A stretch of 60,000 nucleotides of DNA from Adiantum capillus-veneris (taxonomy: Eukaryota > Streptophyta > Polypodiopsida > Polypodiales > Pteridaceae): positions 40,920,037 through 40,980,036 of the forward strand of contig CM043966.1 in the NCBI GenBank assembly GCA_014529385.2. Direction: 5' to 3'. Below are positions 12,506 through 24,108 of the stretch, piece after piece. The position numbers and the translations under genes were made by a program. The first letter of the stretch is position 1. Each line of letters starts with the position of its first letter. The notes under the pieces were generated by a model. That model did not search any database, was not told the origin of the DNA, and saw only the letters and a list, made by a program, of their open reading frames with translations.

Positions 12506-12600
12506 TCCTAACTCTTGTTCCCCTTTTATCTTCCCAAATTAACTGATCTCAGTTTAATATGAGAAAATCATTTGGTAAAGAGATATTATATTTTATGACA

Positions 12601-13558
12601 CATTCCATAAATCCATGTGCAAAATTTGACAATTGCATATAAATTGTACCTGTAACCTACACAATCAAAACCTGTGACTACCTATGTACATGTAGCCAAA
12701 ATGAGTATGCAATAATCTTACTCCTAGGAGAGTGGATACAAGAACACAAGAGTCAAAAATTAATTACCATCAAAGTGGGAGTAATGTTTGACTACTATAC
12801 AATCAAAGAGTAATTTGCAGATACATGTAAAGTAAGGTGAGAATTCGGTTTCTCTTATAATTTGAGCAAAATCTCAAATAAAACTCACTAAAACAATTGG
12901 CATACACAAACCTATATATAAAGCGCATTAGGCTATGCACAAATTTAGAGACTCGTTCTCTCATCCGCATATGTCATCATACACCAAGCCAAACCACGTG
13001 GATGACCATAACAACTCTTCAAACATAATGAAGAGAAGCAAACATGATGAAGAGAAGCAAACAAACAGTGGGTCACCTCAAAACGCAAAAACCTTTTATT
13101 AGAAATGCATCGTCTCTTACACAAATCCACAAAAGGCATACATGAAAGCCAAAACCATGGCAACAAGTCTCATTCCCGCATGAGTGGCTCTTTGGATTAG
13201 GCAATCACTCTCTCACAATCGAGTATCTGTGAAAGAATGCACCTCAAATATGCATGCCTATTGTAGTCGTGACCACGCCATAAAACTACATCTAGATATG
13301 TATCAATCCAAAAAATAAGCACATCACCTACATGCACAAATGCAATCTAAATCATCCCTCAAAGAGCACCACAATGTACCATATAAGTCCACAAACCCAA
13401 ACTACACAATGCTCTGCAATGTAAGAGTCCACATGTCACAATTCTTATGCATCAAATTTGTTGCAAAATACTGTAGAATATTTTGTGTATAAAAATTATG
13501 GAATTTTCATATCACTAGTGCATTTGGAACATTATGAAATTCTAAAATAGACTCCTGG

Positions 13559-13560
<2 letters not shown>
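12601..13560. other. No gene or clear repeat seen
   Basis: AT-rich sequence upstream (on the minus strand) of the Gypsy LTR. Short open frames such as 12945-13166 show no recognisable motif. No matches to other blocks were noticed. Confidence 0.5.
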
Positions 13561-13589
<29 letters not shown>

Positions 13590-13611
13590 CCTTGGATATA
13601 TATATCCAAGG
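13590..13611. repeat. Perfect 22-bp palindrome, first copy
   Basis: CCTTGG, then ten alternating A/T bases, then CCAAGG. The sequence equals its own reverse complement. Confidence 0.95.
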
Positions 13612-14024
13612 CTGTATGATTGAGAGAGATATGCAAAAGATTGCATTTTGAGACCTAAAAATAGCAAAAACGAGCTGTAAAAATTCTTGCTACTGCTTCT
13701 TCTTGGAAGAAAATAAGCAAATGGCTTGTTTCTTAAGCTCTACACAGGCTAAAAACATATCCATAAGATCATATCTACAATCTAGGCTCCTCTTGCACCC
13801 AAGGTCAGTTTACGAAATGCCGTCAAACTACCTACGGTTGATGTCACTCCCCCTCAAAACCGGGAAGCTTATCATTGTTGTAACCAAACGCTCTAATACT
13901 AGTTGAAAGAGCATGTGTGTGGATGCGTGTGTACAAGAGAGAGAAAGGAGAAGATGGAGATTGTGTGTGGGTGGAGCCAATCTCATGGTGAGAGCCCTTA
14001 TTCTTTATATATATATATATATAT

Positions 14025-14046
14025 CCTTGGATATATATATCCAAGG
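14025..14046. repeat. Perfect 22-bp palindrome, second copy
   Basis: Identical to the palindrome at 13590, shifted by 435 bp with the tandem duplication. Confidence 0.95.
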
Positions 14047-14332
14047 CTGTATGATTGAGAGAGATATGCAAAAGATTGCATTTTGAGACCTAAAAATAGC
14101 AAAAACAAGCTGTAAAAATTCTTGCTACTGCTTCTTCTTGGAAGAAAATAAGCAAATGGCTTGTTTCTTAAGCTCTACACAGGCTAAAAACATATCCATA
14201 AGATCATATCTACAATCTAGGCTCCTCTTGCACCCAAGGTCAGTTTACGGAATGCCGTCAAACTACCTACGGTTGATGTCACTCCCCCTCAAAACCGGGA
14301 AGCTTATCATTGTTGTAACCAAACGCTCTAAT

Positions 14333-14525
14333 ACTAGTTGAAAGAGCATGTGTGTGGATGCGTGTGTACAAGAGAGAGAAAGGAGAAGATGGAGATTGTG
14401 TGTGGGTGGAGCCAATCTCATGGTGAGAGCCCTTATTCTTTATACTATAAAGAATAAGTAAGTGGTAAGTGGGTGGCTGGACACTATGTCTAGATCAAAA
14501 TAAGGCACATTGTCTTTACCCCAAC
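14333..14525 (-). mobile_element. Copia-type LTR related to those at 3104 and 7933
   Basis: On the minus strand it starts TGTTGGGGTAAAGACAATG and ends near CTTTCAACTA before GTATTAGAGCG, the same frame of start, GA-rich centre and pseudo primer site as in the LTRs of copies A and B. The leader that follows (AAGCTTCCCGGTTTTGAG) occurs twice because of the tandem duplication. No coding part is attached. Confidence 0.55.
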
Positions 14526-14639
14526 AAAGGGGACAATGAGGTAACCATATCAGATTTCTCCAAATGCATCGAACTAGCAAAATTCAAATTCCCAAAATGT
14601 GCATGCTATAGTTTTGCATCTAAAACAACTTTAGATCCA

Positions 14640-15340
14640 TAATGGCGTTGCAAAGTTTTCCACGTGCTTGTCATAAAAATTGGGTTGTAAAGCCTAAAAT
14701 ACAAGGTACATGATGCCACAATAGTATCACTTGAACGTAGGTCGTGAACAGTGCATTTGTCATCCACTTACAACAAGACCAATTCTTGATAATGCAAAAA
14801 TAGACAATAGATTGTTCTTGATCCTAGGCACAAAAGTACATCAAAAATTATGAAGGAGATACCATTAGCTATAATGAGCACAATCTTTCCAACTCCTTGA
14901 ACTAGATAAGAGGTATTTGTTAGCATAATTGATAATATTCCCATTAGGGAAAACATAAAAAATGAATAAGTCACAATGAAATATAATGTGCCTTCTAACA
15001 CCATTGTCAAAATTCCACACATGTGAATATATAGCCTCAATCATGCATCATGGACAGAGGGGTAGTATTGACATTGCGCACTAAAAGCCCATTTTGCACC
15101 AACAACAGAATTTGCAGATTTTGCAATGGTTGCATTTGGATAAGATTCACTTTCTTTCTAGCCTTTAGCAGCAAGAGCAAGTGCAAGTGCAAGAGCAAGA
15201 GCAAGAGCAAGAGCGGTGGTTGGACAACTACGTTCAACTCCGGCACAATGTATGCAATATACGGCATGTAAGAGCTCTTGAGTTTGAGGAGTGAGGTCAT
15301 ACAAAGGAGCAAGGGCATGCAAAGCCTATGCAAAGCCATG
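14640..15340 (-). pseudogene. Decayed Copia protease region
   Basis: The minus-strand frames include a protease-like start (WNFDNGV, where Copia has W-x-x-D-S-G-A), then in a shifted frame VQGVGKIVLIIANGISF, then KNNLLSIFALSRIGLVV. These match the order seen in Copia retropepsins. Upstream lies a low-complexity run of GCAAGAGCAA type (about 15170-15222). At least two frameshifts and several stops are present. No integrase or RT follows. It is a remnant only. Confidence 0.6.
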
Positions 15341-16814
15341 CACAGAGGAATATATCAAAGTCAAGGAGGAACTTTAGCCTTGCAAATCCCATATCAAAGC
15401 ATGGCAAATAAAGTGGGAAAAAGCATGCAAGGTACCATGCAATGCACTTTTTGAATTTCGAAGAGCAAGGCTCCATACATGGATGGTGCAAAGCAAGGCA
15501 AACACCACATACACAATGGTAATAAAGCAAGGCTACAAGCCGACAAGGATAGAAGGCACATCATTGTTGTTACATCTACAAAATTTTCATATAAGGCATG
15601 TGGCTATGGTGGATCTAACTCTAGATAAGTAGGATTTTTTATACTTATGCTACCATGCATGAAACTCTTGCAACAACGTCATTGGCTAGATTACATATGA
15701 TTTGTTTGATGATTGATAAAGTTGATTCTAATGAAGGTATATAAGGCAAGCACAACAATGCAACAAGGTATCTAATTGGCATTTATTTTGTCCTATACAC
15801 TTTTTTTTTGCTTATTTGTCGATGCTACTAAAGAAACCCTCTCTAGCCCAAAATTCCTTTGTAATTGCCAAACTGTATATACATATATGACAGCTTTGCA
15901 ACCTGTGTTGTGATTATCTTATCCCTTTGATGTTGATGTAAGTGTACACTACACATGGGAACTGGAGCTTGGAGCCACATTTCAGAATCCCTGCATAAAA
16001 GGTTAATTATTATCAGAATGGGAGACGATTTTTTATATAAGCGGTGTATCAGTGAATTTGTTGTCACAGAGCTCTTTTCTAATCAACATAACTTTCATTC
16101 TGGTAATCCAAATGGATTTTTGATAAGTGTATTGTGTTCCTATCCTCTTGCTCTTTGTATTGATTGTATTCATGTCAATTTAATGATAGTTTGCATTTAT
16201 GGAATGTGAGCCTAAGTCTATTGTTTGAATGAGATTTTCACCAACCATGAGAAAATTGGTTCATGAATACATCAATGAGTGTATGACATATAGTGCTAAG
16301 CAACCACGGATAATGTGATGTACATGTGTGTGCATACATGAAAAAAGTTTTGCCTCAAATGGATTACTGTAAATGTAGAGAATGTTTATTATATTAGCTT
16401 TCCATTGATCGACCTCTCAATTTTCTTATGTAAGTACAAAAAAATTTATATTATTGTGGTTTGAGCCTATTTGCAAAGATACCTATGCTAACATTACAAC
16501 GTTTCTCCTTATGACTATGGTCAGTTAAGAAAGATATACTTGTTCACAACTTTATGTTTAGATATTTCATATATATATTTATGATTTTAATCTAGTTGTA
16601 GGCATGCAGATATCTTTTCTTACTGTACTGCTTTCTCTCCATTCACTCTTACACATAGGGAATATTATCTTGGATCTTCGTATAGACTAACATGTGGGAT
16701 CATGATGCACATTTATGTTTTGTGTTTTATCATGAACTTGTACTTGAAGTATGATCAATTATTGCATGTGTAATTTTTTTTCTATATCATTAGGTTTTGC
16801 TTCTGGCGGTTTTT
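15341..16814. other. No gene or clear repeat seen
   Basis: AT-rich with scattered short frames and no recognisable domain. A CAAAGCATGGCAAAT-like motif recurs loosely at 15300-15440 without a clear period. Confidence 0.45.
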
Positions 16815-16925
16815 GGTTTTTTTCCCACCAACATTAGGAAAAGTTTGGACTCAAACTCGGTCCCTTATAGCACTAGAGAGAGAATTTTGCGCAACCAATG
16901 GATGGCATGCTACCATAATGGTAGC
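16815..16925 (-). mobile_element. tRNA-derived SINE-like unit
   Basis: The minus strand reads CCATTGGTTGCGCA (A-box-like), then CTCTCTCTAGTGCTATAAGG, then GACCGAGTTTGAGTCC, close to the pol III B box GGTTCGANTCC. This layout is typical of plant SINE heads. An A-rich stretch follows near 16810. No target duplication was identified. Confidence 0.5.
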
Positions 16926-19900
16926 TCAATTTTTTTCTTATTTTTATGTCAATTTTTTGCATTTTCAAAAAATAATTTTTAGTTGTTTTAAAAAAAATTG
17001 ATAATAATATACGTTGCAATTTGCTTGAATCTCTCTTTTGTCAGCACTTTCCACCACCATTACCATTGGAAGTTGGGTTCTCCTACAAACAAGAAAGAGA
17101 AACCGCATGAGAAGTGAATATATGAATAGTTACAAAGGCAAGGTGAGACTTTTTCTTGTTACAAACAGGAAAAATAGTCAAAGAGGTGCTCATTGAACAC
17201 GCATATATGCACTCAAATCTACGTCTGAGAGCAACACCGACAAGGTTTCTGGCTTACTGACCAAACTTTGCATTTACTAACCTCCAATAGAGATTTTTTT
17301 GTTAATTGTATCAAGATCTCCCATAAAATATAAAACCACTGAGGGAAGAAGACAAGATAGAGATTGAGTCTACCTAGCCCCCATACATGAGTGAGTTTCT
17401 TCCTCGTACATGTATTTGCTTGTATTAATTAAACTCAAAAATTGACCTCAGAAAGAGAGGTGCATTTTGTTCAAATTGAAAGTGATGTACTCTAAATTGA
17501 AACTAGAATTTTCATGGTTTAAAAGAGATTTCCTACAAACTAAGAGCCTAAAAAAAGTTAAATAGACTTGGTTCTTTATTGTAGAAGTGAAGGCCGCTTG
17601 AAGTAAATGAGGCCTTGTAGTCTCCATCTCCGCATCTGCCCACACACATCAATCATACAATAGACCACAATTCTCACCATTGGAATATCTAGCATGAATA
17701 AATTACGTTATTCAATTCATAATTTCATAGCATATATATGCTTGACAAAGAAATTGTGACTCCAATGATGTGAAGGGTATTTAAAAAACCACCTTGCGTA
17801 ACGAAGAGCATATGAGATTCCTTCAAAGGGAATTTTTGAGACTCTCAAAAGGCATAAATGGAGGTTGTGGATAGAGTCTTGGATAGAATCTTGTGCATGA
17901 TAAATGAGTCTAAAATGGTGGGAGAATAGTGTTTCCACCAGAAGAATAACAAAGGTATGTACGATTAGAGTTAAAAAGCCAAGCCTTGCATCTATCGACA
18001 TTGATTAACAATAAGTCAATAGAATGGCAAAAGCATATCTTGAGCTAAGTATGTCATGTTTCAACTCTAGACTCTCTAACATTCCAAACTTACAATGAAT
18101 GAATAGGTATAGATATGTCACATTAGTGTCACCACCAACAAGTAGTCACCTTGATTGAATGTTTGCATGTATTTGTTCATGCAGCTAACAATCTGCGTAT
18201 TGCCGATTAAAGCAAACTTTACATTATAATCTAAAATTCATGATAGTATGGTAGTAAACTTTGATGGATTTGCATACATATCAATACAAGTCAAAAAGAC
18301 AATCATTTAACTTTTGTGGGCATAGAAATTAATGTGATAATCTTCACACACAAAAGAAAAAAGCAAAGATGCATAACAAGGCTTACATAACTTCCACTTA
18401 CAATCTTTTGTTGTGTATGACAAAGCTAAGATTTCAATGAACAAAAATACTCCCCTTAAATTGTACATTCAAAGGTTAGAGCAATCCTTAAAACACTTAC
18501 AAATTACAATCTAGTTAAGCCATTTTTCTACGCTCTAATTGTTATCTGTAATAATGATCACAACGTACATGTTTTCTTGCAATAAGAATCTTTTAAACGA
18601 TTAATTTCATGTTTTGAGAGTGATTAGAGTTGAGGGTGTCATATTATATATTGTCCGCACATATAAGTGTTCTATTTATTTAAAAAGTGTATTCTATTTA
18701 CCAAGAAGCTCGAATCTTTGTTTCAAAAATTGTAAGAAATGAATTTCTTTTTTTTGTGAAACAAGTTGGTCGATTTGCAGCCTACACAAAAATAGATTTT
18801 TACTTGGTTAATGGATAGAAAGTCTTCAAGGAGCAAGGGAGATTATGTGGTCTTTTGCGCTTGAGTGAATCTTCTGTGCTAGTCAATTTTCAAGACTTTT
18901 GTCTCTTTTTGCACATGTTTTCACTTGACCCATGTTAGGTGCATGTGCATGCTATTGTACGGAATGGTTTGAAGCTTTTCAATTGGCTAGCAAGCTGCTA
19001 GGGTATGAACCTTGTAGAGACTATTGCAAGGAAAACCTCCACTAGATTTTTGCGCTAGCAATCGGTCCAAACTTGGAGAAAACAAGTAAAGTTTGGAATG
19101 CATTTTGATGGATTGATTATATTATAACCTTTCCTTAAAACAACAACCATTAAACTCCTCCTTGGCACCTTGCAAATTTTCACCCCGATAAGAGTACTAA
19201 ATTCGTATATAATTGGTTTGAATTTACCAAAGACAATAGTTCATTTTGGCACCGTGCATGCCAACTAGAGTTTGTAATGGATAGAGTATGCTAAATAAGT
19301 CTCTACAATTTTGAAAAAATTTATGAACATTTCAAATGCAAAGGTGAGTTAATCATCTAGAATCTGAGAAGTTTCGTGGGTACACTGGAAAGCCAAGAAC
19401 CTTTGTACTCTCTACAAAAAGAGATTGTTTGTTGGGCATGCAGTACGTGTATGTGTTTACAATTTCCTTGGTCTTTACCTCTTCTTGTTCTGTCAGGTCT
19501 CCTCAATCTCAAAAAAATAAAAAGCCTTTCAAAACATCTTAAGTGCATAAGTGAAGGGTGAGTTTAGGAAATGAAAAGACCCATGAAGGTGGAAAGTCAA
19601 AAGACCTTTTGTGTCCATATAAAAGGTGGTCTACTTCACATTGGTACATTTGTGTTTTTCCTCTCCTTTGTTTTCCCATTAGTGCTTTCTTCTCTTTAAA
19701 GTGTCCATTAGTATCATTAGTATGCTTGGAGCATGTACTGAATTTAATTTGTGAGAAGCCATCGAATGTATGTATGGATAGAACATGTCAATAGGGGGCA
19801 AGGTGCCTAGACATTAAATCCCACAAGGTCTCAAAGATCCTAGGATTAAAGACCCCAAACAGTGCTCGAAAAAACATTTTTCCAAAAGCTTCGCAAACCT

Positions 19901-20040
19901 ACATATGTGAAACAACATAGGTAAATTGATAAAATTTGAAGGTTTTTACATCGAATTACACTAATTTTTTCAAAATTTTATAGGTTCTCACCTTCAAATA
20001 TAAAATTTAGAGGTAAATTTCAAAATTTGTAGATGGGATT
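16926..20040. other. No gene or clear repeat seen
   Basis: Over 3 kb of AT-rich sequence with only short frames (for example 17717-18001 minus and 19558-19794 plus) and no recognised motif. It is probably old, decayed transposon or plain intergenic DNA downstream of the P450. Confidence 0.45.
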
Positions 20041-20045
20041 ACATC

Positions 20046-20245
20046 AAACCTAGGTTTTTTTTTGGCACTGAGGTCCCCAAGCAAGGGGTCAACGGCGAAG
20101 GGGAAAAGGGAGCATCTCGAAGGGAATGGAGGTCTGAGAAAGACTAAACGAGGCCCACGACTGCCCCTTTCAAGCCTACGGTTTGACCCTCTGACCTACC
20201 CAACGCCCTAACCACGATGTGTTCCTTCAATCCCATGTGGCTGTT
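20046..20245 (-). mobile_element. Possible SINE with A-tail
   Basis: The minus strand starts near CGTGGTTAGGGCGTTGGG (A-box-like) and ends TCAGTGCC followed by nine A residues, as a retroposed sequence would. The B box is weak. The region is more GC-rich than its surroundings. It could also be another short retroposon. Confidence 0.35.
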
Positions 20246-20269
20246 TAACTTCATAAGTAAACAACATGT

Positions 20270-20271
<2 letters not shown>

Positions 20272-20307
<36 letters not shown>
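20272..20307. repeat. (CT)n microsatellite
   Basis: About 18 CT units, 3' of the P450 on the minus strand. Confidence 0.95.
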
Positions 20308-20311
<4 letters not shown>

Positions 20312-20343
20312 CCGAGTTTAATTTTGGGGGCCTGAGTTTACTT

Positions 20344-20349
20344 TTTATT
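20344..20349 (-). promoter_or_regulatory. Candidate P450 polyadenylation signal
   Basis: AATAAA on the minus strand, about 240 bp after the P450 stop codon. It is the only canonical hexamer noticed close to the stop. Confidence 0.4.
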
Positions 20350-20585
20350 TGAAACATGCGGTCGCGAGTGAATGTGTCCTAGTTTTGCCTCCAACGATCC
20401 AACCGCTTGGTTTGAAGACCCGACGAGAGTTAGTCCTGGGAAGCTAGGGTAATGGCAAGCTACATTACTTAAAGAAGCCCAACTTAATTGCATCAAAAGT
20501 TCGGACCAATTTTGTTTCAAGTTTTTTATATGCATAAAAACCTCATGGCATGAGCTTGAGTCTTGAACAAGTATGACTCCTCTGC

Positions 20586-21011
20586 TCAAAGCTTCTCAAA
20601 TATGATTTGCATTCCATGTTGAGGTTGCAGCGTGATGAAAAGAGTTGGGCAGTGCTTGTACCCAGGGGAGAGCGAGAACCGAAACCTCTGCAGCATCATG
20701 GCCAAGATCGCCCTGGCCTCCATCAATGCAAAGCTCTGTCCCAAGCAATTCCGAGGTCCCATGGAGAATGGGAAGAAAGCATATGGTGACTTGCAAGCAC
20801 TCGCAAGGCCCCCAGAAAAGCGTTGTGGATTGAATTCTAGTGCATCCAATCCTCAGAGAGCTGGATCGCAGTGTAGTTCCACCGTGGGTAGGAAGACAAA
20901 GGTCTTGGAGGGGATGCTCAAGCCCCCAACTTGTAAAGTTTTTGATGCTTCCCTTGCCAGCACCGGAATGGGAGGGTACAAGCGTAGCGCTTCGTTGAGG
21001 ACCATCCCCAC
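20586..21011 (-). pseudogene. P450 exon 5: K-helix, PERF region, heme loop
   Basis: Starts in phase 0 after TTTGCAG with VGMVLNEALRLYPP, which continues LQNLKI of exon 4. It contains ExxR, the TGA at codon 424, FNPQRF and the heme-binding F-x-x-G-x-R-x-C-x-G, and ends FEKL plus stop. The reading frame stays open on both sides of the TGA, so only a base substitution is needed to explain it. Confidence 0.88.
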
Positions 21012-21283
21012 CTGCAAATAGTGACATAGAAAGCATGTTGATGCAAGTAGATATGAATAAACAAACCCTACAGAGATAGGTTCAAAGTCGCAAGCGGGAT
21101 GCGTGTGCAAATCCACACACACATACACAAACAGAGAGCATATGTAAATTCACTTTCTATTGTTGTGGAGGCCTTCTGTACTAATATTGTGGAGGATTAT
21201 ACAGATACGCCTATAAAGATTTGAAGCATCACTACTAAAGAGTGATGGACTACAGAGGACAAGATTACACAAGCCTAACTTAC

Positions 21284-21650
21284 TATTTTAAGGTTCTGAA
21301 GAGAATCATGAGTTGGAGACTCTCTGCCACAAACCAGCAGCACTTCCTCTCTGGTTTTCTCTTGCCATTCAGGGTTGATCGCCAATAGCATGATTGTCCA
21401 GGTCATCAAAGTGGCTGTTGTCTCATGTCCTGCGAAGAAAAAGGTCTTGCATTCATTCACTATGTCCTCCATGCTCAAGCTCAGATTCCTCTGAGATCCT
21501 GACAGTTCTTGTCTATTTGCAGCCATTAAAATCCCAAGTAGATCATTTCCAACATAATTGTCTCCTCTGCTTCTGATAATATGAACAATTGCTGCTTGTA
21601 TTTCCTTCTTTCATTTCCAGGAACGTCGGTTGTGTGCAGTTGGTAAGAAT
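21284..21650 (-). pseudogene. P450 exon 4: FLPT motif and I-helix
   Basis: Begins after TCTTTGCAG. Its first base completes the Arg codon split by intron 3. It opens with FLPTAHNRRSWK and a TGA where the family usually has Leu, then KKEIQ, YVGNDLLGIL and the oxygen-binding AGHETT. It ends at a perfect GTAAGT donor. Intron 4 (21283-21012) is 272 bp. Confidence 0.85.
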
Positions 21651-22129
21651 CTGCAAAGACACAAGACAGATAAGCCCCAACTTGCTGAAGAGTACATTCC
21701 TGACCTGCGTACGATGTGCCCTAACTGCTCACCACGTTTGATTCTCCAAGCCTACCTCTTGCTCCACATGAACCCTTCCAATCGCAGGCTCCTGCCGATC
21801 GATTCTCCATGTCCGATCAAATTGCAGGTTTGTTGAACCGATGCCCCACCCCCCCCTCTTGTCGCTGCTGGTATCCATCCCCTGTGCTATTTTCTTCCTT
21901 TTACTTTTTTGTTTGTCATGCAAGTTTTTGCTTTCGGTTGTGTGTTTGTATGTTGCATGTGTCACAATTTTTCCTTTGTTTGAGTGCATTGTGGATTGCT
22001 TGTTTGCTTGTGCGTGTGTGTAAAGATGGCTGGCGCCACGTGGCAACGAGAAAATCACTGATACAAACTTTCAACAACTGGAAAAGACCTGGTGAACAAT
22101 TTCTCATTCAAATTTGAAACGACACGGAA

Positions 22130-23270
22130 GAGGCAGAGTTCCCCTTCAAAGATTGTTGACCCCTCAAGTAGGCACCCCTAGCAGTAGTGCTTTATAAATT
22201 AGTGAACTAATGCGGTTGCAATTGTTTTGCGTGAGCCCACTCACTGTCTCACCAGTCAAAACTGACATAGCACCAAAGATCATTAGACATTGTCATCATG
22301 CAAACATGCCATCCACCCTCACATATGGAATGATCACCATGCAATACACATAAGCTAATCCACACCAGATTTTGAATAACATTCATTGATCATTATCCCC
22401 ACGATACCTCATAAATCTGTCTTGACCCACATTTGATGTATCTGGTCATCACATTCAAGGTCGCACTGACTTCTATGCAGATGTCTTTGATGCACTAGAA
22501 TTATCTTGTGTGCAGTGTGTGCTGGTCACTGAGTAAAACATATATGCTTCCACCAATGTCATGCAATGCACGACTATAGTATAAAGAAATTACGGAACAA
22601 AAAGACAAGAAGTGTGACATAAATTGCACAAAGTGGAGCCGCGGATATCGTAACAGGCTAGCACATGCCGGAAAAATCACTGACCCAAATTTTAAGCTGG
22701 AACAAAAATGAGAACCACAGTTGCCAAGAGTTGTCAAGGAGAAACAAAAAGGCTGGGAAATGGGAGAAACAGAGTTTTCAGCTCGGGAGGAAATGCCAAA
22801 CAGATATAAGACCTTATATTGTAAAGAGATGTTAGTTGCAGCCTGTATTGAACACTTCCAACACTCAACATTTCTCGTTAACTATCATATACACTTGACT
22901 CCAACTGCAATTATTAGTTATGCCTAATACTTGTACGTGTGTGCATTGTATGTGTGTGTGTGAGAGAGAGCCTTGAAAGAAGAAGAGAGGGGGAAGAGAA
23001 AAATGGAGGAGTATGCGATGTGCAAGCACCAGCAGGGTGCAAACCACTTGTTGAATATACAATCTGCATGATCGTCAAAAAATAAGAGGGCAAAATCTTG
23101 AGGAGTCAGAAACACATTCAAAAACTCCGAAATGGCTAAAACGTTTCGGAATGTTTCTGGCAACTATGCTCAGAACACTTCATATTGAATTTTTTAAGAC
23201 AATAAAAAAGAGGTGGAGTTCCCTTGCGGAGAGTGTTGGCCTCCAAGTCGGGCACCCCTGGCATTATTTC
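22130..23270. repeat. Two diverged copies of a short repeat in intron 3
   Basis: The sequence AGTTCCC...GTTG.CC.C.AAGT.GGCACCCCT occurs near 22138-22190 and again near 23216-23266, both followed by a TTTATTA-rich stretch. It may be the 3' part of a SINE or an LTR end. The rest of 21660-23290 shows nothing further. Confidence 0.45.
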
Positions 23271-23291
23271 TTTATTATTTAACATAAATTG

Positions 23292-24108
23292 TGTTACAGC
23301 TCACAAGTGGGACATCACATAATGTGTTACAACTTGCACATTGCCATTAATGTCAAGTGCACATCTAACCCTATGTGCATGTGGACAAGCTAACTCCTAC
23401 TTCTTGGGTTCAGGACAGCCTAGGAAGTGTTCTAGCACCCTTGTGAGCCTGTATGCAGGATGTGCGCACTTTAGCGTAGTTGCATACCCTCTGATTTGGG
23501 AGTGTTCCCACATAGTACCTGCCCGAAGTAGTTTATCCGCATATGAAGCACCTCTTATAAGTAAGTTATTAACTTATTAATAAGTGACTTGCCAATTTAA
23601 AGCCCTCAGGACCTCAGCTCCCTAGCCCTATCCTTTCCATCTCCTTTGCCTTCTGCTGTTTTCCATCTAGCAACCCGCACTAGCATTTTCACCAGGCATC
23701 AGCAACCTTCTCTAGTGACAACAGATTTCAGCCCTAGCCTAGAAGATCAGCCAGCGTTTTCAGATCCCAGCCTAATATTTCCAGCCCTTAACCCTCGCAA
23801 ATCCAAGCATCTACAGCATGACCCATCGGCATCTCAACATCTAGATTCATTGTATCAGCATTTGTGCAATCTAATACCTCTCCATCACTAGAGAGAGAGA
23901 GAGGCCCTTGGAGGGGGTCCTGGGACCCCATCTAGTGTTAGTCTTCTTTCTCTCTCTATCACTCATAGAACTTTCAGTCACACTATCATTCTCTCTTCTC
24001 TCTCTTTGTCTATTGCACATCTCTCTCATTAAGTAAAAGGAACTTTTGAGTATGTACCGAGAAATCATCCTGAGCAATCACCATCAATCACTTCCGATGC
24101 ACCTAACA
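23292..24108 (+). mobile_element. 5' LTR of the outer intronic retrotransposon
   Basis: Starts TGTTACAGC, ends CACCTAACA, and is followed by primer site TGGTATCAAAGC at 24110 (initiator-Met type). Its second half matches 27693-28186. ATTG precedes it (23288-23291) and also follows the distal LTR (28187-28190), a likely 4-bp or reduced target duplication. Confidence 0.75.

Larger units (their letters stand above)
10937..12600 (-). mobile_element. Gypsy 5' LTR of copy B, diverged, about 1.66 kb
   Basis: On the minus strand it starts TGTCATAAAATATAATATC at 12600 and shares with the LTRs at 45785 and 53002 the opening, the CCAAATGATTTTCTCAT block, the CAAGAGCCA and CCTACACCAA blocks, and the stretch of GTATAATACAATC type near the end. 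The inner edge at about 10937 is approximate. It contains extra internal repeats: a 34-bp unit from 12090 (about 2.6 copies) and a 101-bp unit (12300-12400 and 12401-12505). No matching 3' LTR or target duplication was found on the other side. Confidence 0.7.
13565..14444. repeat. 435-bp tandem duplication, two nearly identical units
   Basis: Unit 1 is about 13570-14008 and unit 2 about 14009-14444. The offset is exactly 435 bp at the palindrome, at the internal 67-codon frame (13703 and 14138) and at the final TTCTTTATA. Each unit begins with a (TA)n stretch and a perfect 22-bp palindrome and carries Copia-like LTR-end and leader sequence on the minus strand. The few differences suggest a young duplication. 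The 67-codon frames are probably not genes. Confidence 0.9.

Noticed and set aside
13703-14341. Two identical-looking 67-codon frames
   Set aside because: They are copies made by the 435-bp tandem duplication of LTR/leader-like DNA, with no protein family recognised.
20632-21021. Plus-strand frame of 129 codons over the P450
   Set aside because: It is the antisense shadow of exon 5 with its conserved heme loop.
20853-21613. TGA codons in the P450 read as selenocysteine
   Set aside because: Land plants lack the selenocysteine system, and the sites match Trp and Leu positions in the family, so substitution is the simpler reading.
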